Shown: one piece after another, positions 1 to 5,874 of the stretch | Layout: every line of letters begins with the position of its first letter | How positions within the stretch are numbered: the first letter of the stretch is position 1 | Source of the DNA: Bdellovibrionales bacterium | Lineage (GTDB): Bacteria; Bdellovibrionota; Bdellovibrionia; Bdellovibrionales; UBA1609 | Assembly (NCBI GenBank): GCA_027451425.1 | Contig: DAIDJH010000111.1 | Coordinates: 1-6,381, forward strand | Reading direction: 5' to 3' | DNA length: 6,381 nt | Notes under the pieces: model-generated | Database searches by the model: none | Told to the model about the DNA's origin: nothing | Seen by the model: only the letters and a program-made list of their open reading frames with translations | Made by a program: the position numbers and the translations under genes

Positions 1-1
1 T

Positions 2-508
2 ACTGTCCAAAAAGGGCACGATACTTTCATTCGCGCCTGTCATATTTTGCATAAGCGGAGCGTGCCGTTTGTTTGTTGGTTCGCCGGAGATGGTCCACTT
101 TTAAAGAAATGTCAGCATCTCGTTGAAGATTTGGATCTGTCAAATAACATCCACTTTGTCGGGCATGTGAAGAGCGTGACCGATTTCGTTTTGGCACTCG
201 ATGTGTTGGCGGTACCTTCAAATAATGAAGGTTTAGGCACAATTCTTCTCGAGGGGGCGCATGCCGGCTGCGCATTGGTTGGCTCAAATGTCGGCGGGAT
301 TCCCGAAATCATCCGCCATGGCGAAACCGGTGTTTTGATTCGACCTGGCGATGCAAGCGAACTTGCCGATCGCCTCGAGGAATTGATTAAAAATCGCGAT
401 CAGCGCGAGAAATTAGCCACCGCCGCCCGCGCCTACGTGCGTTCACATTTTTCTGTTGAACAAATGGTGCGCGGCAACTTGGCGGTGTATCGTGAGGTTT
501 TAGGTTAG
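2..508 (+). CDS. Glycosyltransferase, GT4 family (group 1), C-terminal part; 5' end outside window
   Basis: This is the C-terminal 168 codons of a GT-B fold glycosyltransferase that transfers a sugar from a nucleotide-sugar donor. The frame is open to the left edge, so the true start lies upstream. The TTG at 47 is internal, because family-like sequence (QKGHDTFIRA) precedes it. Visible GT4 marks are the FAGDGPL strand-loop (nt 80-100), the E-x7-E signature EGLGTILLE (Glu codons at 227 and 251) that contacts the donor, then GGIPEII and GETGVLIRPGD, which close the donor-binding Rossmann domain. A helical tail ends at a TAG stop. The acceptor-binding N-terminal domain is missing from view, so the substrate cannot be named. 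Nearby lpxD and lepB make an envelope polysaccharide or LPS role plausible, but that is inference. The gene converges on metG and overlaps it by 9 bp. Family assignment is firm; specific role is unknown. Confidence 0.9.
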   Translation, partial: TVQKGHDTFIRACHILHKRSVPFVCWFAGDGPLLKKCQHLVEDLDLSNNIHFVGHVKSVTDFVLALDVLAVPSNNEGLGTILLEGAHAGCALVGSNVGGIPEIIRHGETGVLIRPGDASELADRLEELIKNRDQREKLATAARAYVRSHFSVEQMVRGNLAVYREVLG

Positions 509-2044
509 CTCAATCCGCGGGAACAGCGGGGGAGCTTTGGCGATTGAAGTTTGACCGGCAGTGACGGCCCATTGTGAAAGCGACTCCCACGCAAGCGATT
601 TTACGCCAATGGTTTTTAAAAGTTCGCGGCATTTCGCTGGCATCACGGGTGAGAGAAGCGTGCCGGTTATGCGCAAAATTTCGACGGCCATGTAGAGATG
701 TTGGCCGGCGGTGGCGGGGTCGGTCTTTGCGGTCTTCCATGGCGCTTTCGATTCAAGAAACCGGTTGGTTTCATTGAGAAGCTCCACGATATTTTCCAAC
801 GCGAGCGACGGCTGAAAATCTTCGATGAGTGATTTCACTTTACTTGCGAGACTTGTCGCGTGGTCGATCAATTCGCGGCTCATTGGATCGGCGCCGGCGA
901 CTTGCGGTTGAAAGGCCGGGGTCATCCCGCCGAAAAATTTGTCGATCAGCGTGGTTGTGCGGCTTAAAAGATTGCCGAGATTGTTGGCGAGATCGTTGTT
1001 GATACGATTCATGATCAGTTCGTGTGAAATCGGCGCGTCGTTACCAAGATGAATCTCGCGCACGAAAAAATAGCGGAGGGCATCGACGCCGGCGAACCCG
1101 ATCATTTCTTTCGGGTCCATGACGCTGCCTTTGGATTTGCTCATTTTTTCGTTGTCGCGGTTGAGCACCCAGCCGTGCGCAAAAATCGTTTTGGGGAGTG
1201 GCACGCCCATTGCGAGAAGCATAGTTGTCCAGTAAACGGCGTGAGTGATCAAAATGTCTTTGCCAATGAGGTGATTGGCACCGGCTTCGTGCCACCACTT
1301 GTGAAATTCATCGGTGCGCGCCGGTTGATAGAGCCCGACCCCTGTCGCGTAATTGAGAAGCGCATCGAACCAAACGTAAGTGACGTAATCGTGATCGAAG
1401 GGGATTTCAACGCCCCACGAGAGCCGCGACTTTGGGCGGCTGATGCACAGATCGGCAAGCGGTTGCCGCAAAAAACCGAGCACTTCGTTTTTGCGATTTT
1501 CGGGACGAATAAAATCGGGGTGCGTGTTGATATATTCGACCAGCCGTGTTTGATATTTCGACATGCGAAAAAAATAATTTTTTTCGCTGATGCGCACGAC
1601 CTCTTTGCCGGTTGGAGTTTTGCCGTCCACCAACTCCTTTTCAGTGTAAAAAATTTCTTCACTAACGCAATACCAACCCTCGTACGTATTGGCATAGATA
1701 TCGCCCTTGTCGAAAAGCTCTTGCAGGGCTTTTTGTACTGCTGTTACATGGAAGCCGGACGTCGTGCGAAAGAAAATGTCGTATTGAATATCGAAGTCCC
1801 GCCAAACATTTTTGAATGTTTCAGACAGTTCATCGCAGTGTTCTTGCGGCGATTTGCCGCGCTTCTCTGCCGCTTGTTGAATTTTTTGGCCGTGCTCATC
1901 GACGCCCGTTAAAAACAACGTTTCGTTGCCGAAGAGCCGGTGATAGCGTGCCAAAACATCGGCGGTAACGGTTGAGTACGCCGTGCCGAGGTGAGGTTTG
2001 TCATTTACATAGTAAAGCGGAGTGGTCACATAAAAACGGCTCAT
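500..2044 (-). CDS. metG: Methionyl-tRNA synthetase (MetRS), zinc-knuckle-free short form
   Basis: This cytoplasmic class I aminoacyl-tRNA synthetase charges tRNA-Met and initiator tRNA with methionine using ATP. The 514-residue protein is complete. The HIGH-type motif is HLGT (residues 18-21) after the typical TTPLYYVNDKP start, and KMSKS is at 300-304. Other family stretches are TGVDEHGQKI (46-55), YEGWYCVSEE (121-130), HLIGKDIL (258-265) and FAHGWVLN (288-295). The C-terminal half is the helical anticodon-binding domain and ends in PLFPRIELT. The connective-peptide zinc knuckle is absent: only Cys126 remains where other MetRS have paired CxxC motifs, as in some alphaproteobacterial and mycobacterial enzymes. 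There is no C-terminal EMAP/Trbp111-like tRNA-binding domain, which fits the length. The ATG start directly follows the lpxD stop and has a strong Shine-Dalgarno sequence, so the two genes are co-transcribed and probably translationally coupled. The TAA stop lies within the last codons of the convergent glycosyltransferase gene. Confidence 0.97.
   Translation of the reverse strand: MSRFYVTTPLYYVNDKPHLGTAYSTVTADVLARYHRLFGNETLFLTGVDEHGQKIQQAAEKRGKSPQEHCDELSETFKNVWRDFDIQYDIFFRTTSGFHVTAVQKALQELFDKGDIYANTYEGWYCVSEEIFYTEKELVDGKTPTGKEVVRISEKNYFFRMSKYQTRLVEYINTHPDFIRPENRKNEVLGFLRQPLADLCISRPKSRLSWGVEIPFDHDYVTYVWFDALLNYATGVGLYQPARTDEFHKWWHEAGANHLIGKDILITHAVYWTTMLLAMGVPLPKTIFAHGWVLNRDNEKMSKSKGSVMDPKEMIGFAGVDALRYFFVREIHLGNDAPISHELIMNRINNDLANNLGNLLSRTTTLIDKFFGGMTPAFQPQVAGADPMSRELIDHATSLASKVKSLIEDFQPSLALENIVELLNETNRFLESKAPWKTAKTDPATAGQHLYMAVEILRITGTLLSPVMPAKCRELLKTIGVKSLAWESLSQWAVTAGQTSIAKAPPLFPRIELT
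507..536. terminator. Weak stem-loop at the convergent gene ends, possible bidirectional terminator
   Basis: An imperfect inverted repeat begins inside the glycosyltransferase stop codon. AGCTC (507-511) can pair with GAGCT (532-536), and CCGC (515-518) with GCGG (526-529), around a 7-nt loop and a small internal bulge. On the plus strand it is followed by only three T residues, and on the minus strand there is no T run, so it is a poor intrinsic terminator. Its position between convergent genes is the main reason to list it. It lies wholly within the 3' end of metG, so it may be chance. Confidence 0.25.
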
Positions 2045-3154
2045 CTAACCCTCCGTTTCATTTTCGATGCCGAGTTGTTTAACAATTTTAGCGAGCATGC
2101 GACGCATTCGCGGCAAATGTCGCAGACTCATCTGGATGCGTTGTGATTCGCGAAGTTCGATGGGAGGGAGCCCGCCATATAATCCCGGTTTTTCGATCGA
2201 GCATGAAACGCCGGTGAGCGGCGCAACCGATACATTTGATGCAATGGTGATATGGCCGGTGATTGTAACGCGGCCGCCGAACACGCAGTTATCGCCGATC
2301 GTCACCGAACCGGCGGCGAGTTGCCCGCCCGTGAATAAACAATTTTTGCCAATTTGAATGTTATGTCCGAAATGGCAATGGTTATCGATTTTTGTGCCGG
2401 CTCCGATACGCGACGGTTCGAATGTGCCGGCGTCAATCGTTGTGCAGGCGCCGATGTGCACGTCATTTTCAAGGATCACTCCGCCATAATGGGGAATGCG
2501 GTGGTGTTGATTTTTTGCGTCGGGTGCGAAGCCGTAACCGTCGGAACCAATCACGCAATGGGGTTTCAGTTCTACGCGATCGCCAAGGTGGCAGTTAGGC
2601 CCGACGTAGGCTTGGGCGTGAACGCGCGCATTTGAGCCCACGGTTGTACCATGACCGATGTAGGCGAGAGCCCCAATCGATGTGTTGGGCCCAAGAACGG
2701 CGTGTTCGCCAACCACGGCGCCCGGACCAATTTTGACTCCCGCGGATATTTTGGCGGACTTTGCCACAATTGCTGACGGGTGAATTCGCAGTTCGTCGAC
2801 GGCGTCCATATCATCGACGGGTTTGAAGAAGCGCGCGTTGATTTTGGCCATGGCCAAATAAGGCGAAGGGCTTTCAAGAACAGTTTTACCGGCCAATTTA
2901 ACGTCGTCGGTTTTTGACGCGAGATCCGCCCACTTGCGAGCGATAACAATTGCCGAAACCGGGCTGCCCAGGGCCGTTTCGAGAAGACGGCTATCCGAAA
3001 TAAAAACGATTCCGTTTGCCTTCGGGCTTTCTTGGGAGCAGGGTAATGACACCTTGCAATCGCGTGACCCTCGAACAAGACGGACAAGTTCTGGGAATTC
3101 GTCGAGGATCGCCCCTATCGAAATCTCATGGTAGGCTGAGAGCGGGTTTGACAT
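2045..3154 (-). CDS. lpxD: UDP-3-O-(3-hydroxyacyl)glucosamine N-acyltransferase LpxD
   Basis: LpxD catalyses the third step of lipid A synthesis: it moves a 3-hydroxyacyl chain from acyl carrier protein to the 2-amino group of UDP-3-O-acylglucosamine, in the cytoplasm. The 369-residue protein has a divergent N-terminal nucleotide-binding domain (about 1-115). A left-handed beta-helix of hexapeptide repeats follows (about 123-318: IHPSAIV, ISAGVKIGPGAVVGE, IGDNCVFGG). A C-terminal helical region (about 333-362) closes the protein. GSDGYGFAP (203-211) is a family hallmark. His264 in FGHNIQIG aligns with the E. coli catalytic His239, and His301 in TITGH with His276. One difference is IDAG (240-243) where IDRG is usual. 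The length is near the family norm. The start is the first ATG after an in-frame stop two codons upstream and has no Shine-Dalgarno sequence. lpxD is usually beside fabZ, lpxA and lpxB; here it is separated from them and paired with metG. Confidence 0.96.
   Translation of the reverse strand: MSNPLSAYHEISIGAILDEFPELVRLVRGSRDCKVSLPCSQESPKANGIVFISDSRLLETALGSPVSAIVIARKWADLASKTDDVKLAGKTVLESPSPYLAMAKINARFFKPVDDMDAVDELRIHPSAIVAKSAKISAGVKIGPGAVVGEHAVLGPNTSIGALAYIGHGTTVGSNARVHAQAYVGPNCHLGDRVELKPHCVIGSDGYGFAPDAKNQHHRIPHYGGVILENDVHIGACTTIDAGTFEPSRIGAGTKIDNHCHFGHNIQIGKNCLFTGGQLAAGSVTIGDNCVFGGRVTITGHITIASNVSVAPLTGVSCSIEKPGLYGGLPPIELRESQRIQMSLRHLPRMRRMLAKIVKQLGIENETEG
2049..2054 (-). promoter_or_regulatory. 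Shine-Dalgarno site of metG inside the end of lpxD
   Basis: On the minus strand GGAGGG lies 4 nt before the metG ATG (GGAGGG-TTAG-ATG), and the intervening TAG is the lpxD stop. It is the strongest ribosome binding site in the window and fixes the metG start. The site encodes the last Glu-Gly codons of LpxD, so lpxD translation ends on top of it, which favours coupling. Confidence 0.85.
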
Positions 3155-3175
3155 CGATTAAATATAGGTTAAAAG
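3148..3175 (+). promoter_or_regulatory. Candidate promoter for infA-tex-lepB, overlapping the lpxD promoter
   Basis: A perfect -35 consensus TTGACA (3148-3153) covers the first two codons of lpxD on the opposite strand. At a 16-bp spacer stands TAAAAG (3170-3175), a 4/6 match to the -10 box. The predicted start point is about 3182, one base before the infA ATG, again almost leaderless. TATAGG (3163-3168) is an alternative -10 box but has no -35 at a good distance. The -10 is weak, so confidence is low. Confidence 0.3.
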
Positions 3176-3189
3176 ACGGTAGATGGCAA
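3161..3189 (-). promoter_or_regulatory. Candidate sigma-70-type promoter for lpxD-metG
   Basis: Read on the minus strand, TTGCCA (3189-3184) and TATATT (3166-3161) each match the -35 and -10 consensus at 5 of 6 bases, with a 17-bp spacer. The expected start point, 7 bases past the -10 hexamer, is 3154, the A of the lpxD ATG. This predicts a leaderless mRNA and would explain the missing Shine-Dalgarno sequence. The -35 box lies in the first codons of infA. Two 5/6 hexamers can occur by chance, so this is tentative. Confidence 0.45.
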
Positions 3190-3401
3190 AAGACGATTTA
3201 GTGCAGATGGACGGCAAGGTGATCGATGCGGGTGCGGGCGGACTTTATAAAGTTCACCTCGATAACAACGTCGACATCAGCGCCAAATTGTGTGGAAAAA
3301 TGCGACAGTTCAACATTCGCGTGGTCGTCGGTGATCGCGTGACAGTCGGAGTTTCTCCCTACGACCCGACGCATGGCTTGATTATGTATCGTCACAAATA
3401 A
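3183..3401 (+). CDS. infA: Translation initiation factor IF-1
   Basis: IF-1 is a small OB-fold (S1-type) protein that binds the ribosomal A site of the 30S subunit and helps IF-2 and IF-3 set the initiator tRNA. The 72-residue length is the family standard. Diagnostic stretches are the MAKDDLVQMDGKV start, GKMRQFNIRVVVGDRVTV in the middle and SPYDPTHGLIMYRHK at the end. It is divergent from textbook IF-1: GAGGLY replaces the LPNAMF-like segment, DNNV replaces ENGH, CGKMR replaces SGKMR, and GLI replaces GRI near the end. The basic KMR cluster and GD-VTV core are kept, so it still looks functional. The ATG is preceded by no clear Shine-Dalgarno sequence (GACGGTAG). It lies outside the ribosomal protein operon where infA is common and begins a probable infA-tex-lepB operon. 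It might be the sole IF-1 or a second paralogue; the window cannot tell. Confidence 0.93.
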   Translation: MAKDDLVQMDGKVIDAGAGGLYKVHLDNNVDISAKLCGKMRQFNIRVVVGDRVTVGVSPYDPTHGLIMYRHK

Positions 3402-3408
3402 CCTAACT

Positions 3409-5835
3409 ATGAGCGCCGCTGTCGACTTTCAATTTATTCAATATTCAAAGTCAAAAATCCCCGGAGTGTCGCCCCGCTCGATCGAAGCAGTGCTCGATCT
3501 TCATGGGCAAGGCGCGACAGTGCCGTTTATGGCACGCTACCGAAAAGAGAAAACGGGCAATTTGGATGAAGTGGCGATTCGCGCGGTTATTCAAGGTTTT
3601 GAAACGTGGCAAGAGATTGTTAAGCGCAAGACATTTGTTCTCGAAGAAATTGCGAAGCAAGGTAGCCTCACCGATGATTTGCGTAAACAAATTGAGCAAT
3701 CGTTTGACCTGCATGAAATTGAAGAACTTTATCGCCCATACAAGAAAAAGAAAAAAACGAAGGCAAAGCTTGCGCTCGATGCGGGGCTAGGTCCACTCGC
3801 CGATTGGATTTGGCAAATCGGGCATGGTGAAGTTCAAGATTCTGCAAGCCTCGAAGTGAAAGCAAAAGAATTCATCAACCCCGCCGCACAGTACGCGACG
3901 TATGAAGAATGCTTGCGTGGGGCGCAGCACATTATCGTGGAACGACTCGCGAACAATCCCAATTTGCGCGCGCTGGTGAAGCAGGATTATTTCGCGAATG
4001 GTCGCGTCGTATGTGCGAAAACCAAAGAGTTCAAACCGAATTCGAAATTTACGATGTATGCCGAGTTTCAAGAGTCGGTAAAAAGTTTGCAAAATAAAAA
4101 GGCTTCGCATCGCTATCTGGCGCTTCGTCGTGGTTGGCAAGAGGGCGAGCTCAAGGTCACGATCGAGGGGACTGATAGCGAGCTTCAGCGCGCGTTTGAA
4201 GCAGAAGCGCTCACGCGTGTGGATTCGCAAGCGGCCGCATTTTTAAAAGAAGCGGCAAAAATTGCACTGACGGTTCACGTCGTGCCGTCGGTCATAAACG
4301 AACTCCATAGTGTGATGAAAGAAAAGGCGGATAATGACGCCATCGCCGTTTTCGCTGAAAACGTACGGCGTGTTTTGATGGGCAGCCCTTTCGGCCCGAA
4401 AATCGTTCTTGGCGTTGACCCCGGTCTTCGCACGGGCTGTAAGATCGCGCTCATTGATCGAAGCGGTCGATTTTTGACTCACACGATTTTGCACACTCTG
4501 GGCGATGACTCCAAAGATAAGGCGAAGAAGCTTTTTGCTGAAACTTTGTCGCAACTTCAAGTCGACGCGATTGCCGTTGGTAACGGCACTGCCGGACGTG
4601 AAACTGAAAAATTCATTCGCGAAATTTTAGCTGAAATCAATAAGCAGGTGCCCGTGATCATGGTAAATGAGTCGGGGGCGAGTGTATATTCCGCAAGCGA
4701 TGTAGCGCGAGAAGAATTTCCTGAGTTGGATGCCACCGTTCGCGGCGCAATTTCTATCGCGCGCCGGTTGCAAGATCCACTTTCAGAGCTCGTGAAAATC
4801 GATCCGAAATCGATCGGGGTTGGGCAATATCAGCATGACGTGAGCCAGCCGGATCTGAAAAAGTCGCTTCATGCCGTAGTCGAGTCTTGCGTCAACCAGG
4901 TCGGGGTCGATGCGAACACGGCGTCTTCGTCGCTATTACAATATGTTGCGGGGATTGGCCCGGCGATCGCGAAAAATATCGTACAGTATCGAAGCGAGAG
5001 CGGCTTATTCCAAGAGCGCGGCGATCTCATGAAAGTACCGCACTTTTCTTCGAAGGTGTTTGAGCAGGCTGCGGGGTTTTTGCGAATCGCTAACGGAAAA
5101 GTGTTGCTTGATCAAACGGGCATCCACCCGGAACGCTATATGGCGGTAAGGGACATGTTGAACGAAGCGGGGGTGACGGTCGCGCAGGCCGTCGGCGGCA
5201 ATCTCGAGCCTTTGAAGAAGCTGCGCGAGAAATATGCGAAACTCATCGGAGAATTTACTTTTGACGATATCATCAACGAACTGGCGAAACCGGGTCGTGA
5301 CCCGCGCGATCCATTCAAAATTTTTCAGTTCCACGAAGGCATTCATGAAATTAAAGATTTGAAAGAGGGCATGATCTGTCCAGGCCTTGTTACGAACGTC
5401 ACGAATTTTGGCGCGTTCGTTGATATCGGCGTCCATCAAGACGGCCTTGTGCATATTTCGCAGCTTACACATGAGTTTGTTGAAGACCCGCGCGCCGTCG
5501 TTAATCCAGGCGATCCCGTAACAGTTAAAGTGTTAACCGTCGACGTTGAGAAAAAGCAAATTTCGCTAACTATGAAACTCGAAGAGCGACCGCGTGCCGA
5601 ACGGCAACGTGCCGATCGTCCTCGTGCGGAGCGACCCGAGCGTTCAGATCAAATGCACGGCAAGAGAGGCGACCGACCAAGTGGTGGCCAGCGGCCACAC
5701 GCGAACGCTAAGCCGCAATCGCATGCGAATGCAAGGCCAGCAGGGCAGCAGCGACCTCGTGCGCATGATCGGCCACGTCCGGGTGGGCAACCATTTAACA
5801 ATCCGTTCGCGGCGCTACAGGGCTTAAAGAAATAA
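3409..5835 (+). CDS. tex: Tex / YhgF-family S1 RNA-binding protein (transcription accessory protein)
   Basis: Tex is a conserved cytoplasmic nucleic-acid-binding protein, structurally similar to eukaryotic Spt6 and linked to transcription and RNA handling; its exact bacterial role varies by species. The 808-residue protein is complete. It has a helical N-terminal region (about 1-320; VPFMARYRKEKTGNLDE at 38-54, ELYRPYKKKKKTKAK at 106-120) and a YqgF/RNase H-like domain (about 330-455; VLGVDPGLRTGCKIALID at 333-350, AVGNGTAGRETE at 389-400). It continues with two helix-hairpin-helix elements (about 507-560; VAGIGPAIAKNI at 513-524) and an S1 domain (about 652-723; TNFGAFVDIGVHQDGLVHIS at 665-684). 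An unusual Arg/Pro-rich basic tail (725-808) ends in NPFAALQGLKK. ATG lies 7 bp after the infA stop with no visible Shine-Dalgarno sequence, so translation probably depends on ribosomes finishing infA. lepB follows after 39 bp. Confidence 0.96.
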   Translation: MSAAVDFQFIQYSKSKIPGVSPRSIEAVLDLHGQGATVPFMARYRKEKTGNLDEVAIRAVIQGFETWQEIVKRKTFVLEEIAKQGSLTDDLRKQIEQSFDLHEIEELYRPYKKKKKTKAKLALDAGLGPLADWIWQIGHGEVQDSASLEVKAKEFINPAAQYATYEECLRGAQHIIVERLANNPNLRALVKQDYFANGRVVCAKTKEFKPNSKFTMYAEFQESVKSLQNKKASHRYLALRRGWQEGELKVTIEGTDSELQRAFEAEALTRVDSQAAAFLKEAAKIALTVHVVPSVINELHSVMKEKADNDAIAVFAENVRRVLMGSPFGPKIVLGVDPGLRTGCKIALIDRSGRFLTHTILHTLGDDSKDKAKKLFAETLSQLQVDAIAVGNGTAGRETEKFIREILAEINKQVPVIMVNESGASVYSASDVAREEFPELDATVRGAISIARRLQDPLSELVKIDPKSIGVGQYQHDVSQPDLKKSLHAVVESCVNQVGVDANTASSSLLQYVAGIGPAIAKNIVQYRSESGLFQERGDLMKVPHFSSKVFEQAAGFLRIANGKVLLDQTGIHPERYMAVRDMLNEAGVTVAQAVGGNLEPLKKLREKYAKLIGEFTFDDIINELAKPGRDPRDPFKIFQFHEGIHEIKDLKEGMICPGLVTNVTNFGAFVDIGVHQDGLVHISQLTHEFVEDPRAVVNPGDPVTVKVLTVDVEKKQISLTMKLEERPRAERQRADRPRAERPERSDQMHGKRGDRPSGGQRPHANAKPQSHANARPAGQQRPRAHDRPRPGGQPFNNPFAALQGLKK
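5587..5646 (+). repeat. 15-bp in-frame tandem repeat in the Tex tail (RPRAE units)
   Basis: Three adjacent 15-bp units encode RPRAE, RQRAD and RPRAE (Tex residues 727-741). A fourth, degraded unit reads RPERS (742-746). The DNA copies share a CGTGCSGA core but differ at several positions, so the repeat is old or under protein-level selection rather than a recent slippage. It lies just past the S1 domain and adds strong positive charge mixed with acid residues. Confidence 0.75.
5698..5745 (+). repeat. 24-bp in-frame duplication in the Tex tail (HANAKPQS / HANARPAG)
   Basis: Two adjacent 24-bp segments encode HANAKPQS (764-771) and HANARPAG (772-779). The HANA codons differ only at wobble positions (cacgcgaacgct versus catgcgaatgca), which indicates amino-acid-level conservation after duplication. 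It is the second repeat type in the same low-complexity tail. Confidence 0.6.
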
Positions 5836-5840
5836 ACGGA

Positions 5841-5852
5841 GCGAGTACTCGC
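5841..5852. other. Perfect 12-bp palindrome in the tex-lepB gap
   Basis: GCGAGTACTCGC begins 5 bp after the tex stop codon and reads identically on both strands. As an RNA hairpin it could form only a 4-bp stem with a 4-nt loop and has no T run behind it, so it is not a good terminator. It could be a dimeric protein-binding site upstream of lepB. A 12-bp palindrome is expected once or twice in this length by chance, so only its location in a 39-bp gap makes it notable. Confidence 0.35.
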
Positions 5853-5864
5853 ACCCTCTAGAAA

Positions 5865-5870
5865 AGAGAG
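5865..5870 (+). promoter_or_regulatory. Shine-Dalgarno-like site before the lepB TTG start
   Basis: AGAGAG stands 4 nt before the TTG at 5875 and is the only purine-rich site near a possible lepB start. The frame is open back to a stop at 5833 but contains no ATG or GTG. The next in-frame ATG is the one beside the catalytic serine, far too late. A CTCT at 5856-5859 could pair with 5865-5868 and partly mask the site. Confidence 0.5.
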
Positions 5871-5874
5871 CATC

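Noticed and set aside
47..49. TTG at 47 as the start of a short separate gene
   Set aside because: The same frame is open to the window edge and encodes GT4-like sequence before the TTG, so this is the interior of a longer gene.
1049..1912. A 287-codon open frame on the plus strand opposite metG
   Set aside because: It lies wholly within the well-supported metG gene, its product resembles no family I recognise, and antisense frames of this length arise from codon bias in the sense gene.
2576..2583. GCGATCGC octamers (here and at 4963-4970), like the HIP1 repeat of cyanobacteria
   Set aside because: There are only two copies, both inside coding sequence. HIP1-rich genomes carry far more, and the gene content does not suggest a cyanobacterium.
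3009..3087. Possible regulatory leader or small gene overlapping the 5' part of lpxD on the plus strand
   Set aside because: The short plus-strand frames there have no ribosome site, lie opposite the LpxD N-terminal domain and show no recognisable protein features.
3155..3182. Riboswitch or structured leader in the lpxD-infA gap
   Set aside because: The gap is 28 bp, A+T-rich and without stable inverted repeats, too short for any known riboswitch class.
5841..5870. Intrinsic terminator between tex and lepB
   Set aside because: The palindrome and the CTCT/AGAG pairing give only 4-bp stems, and no T run follows either.
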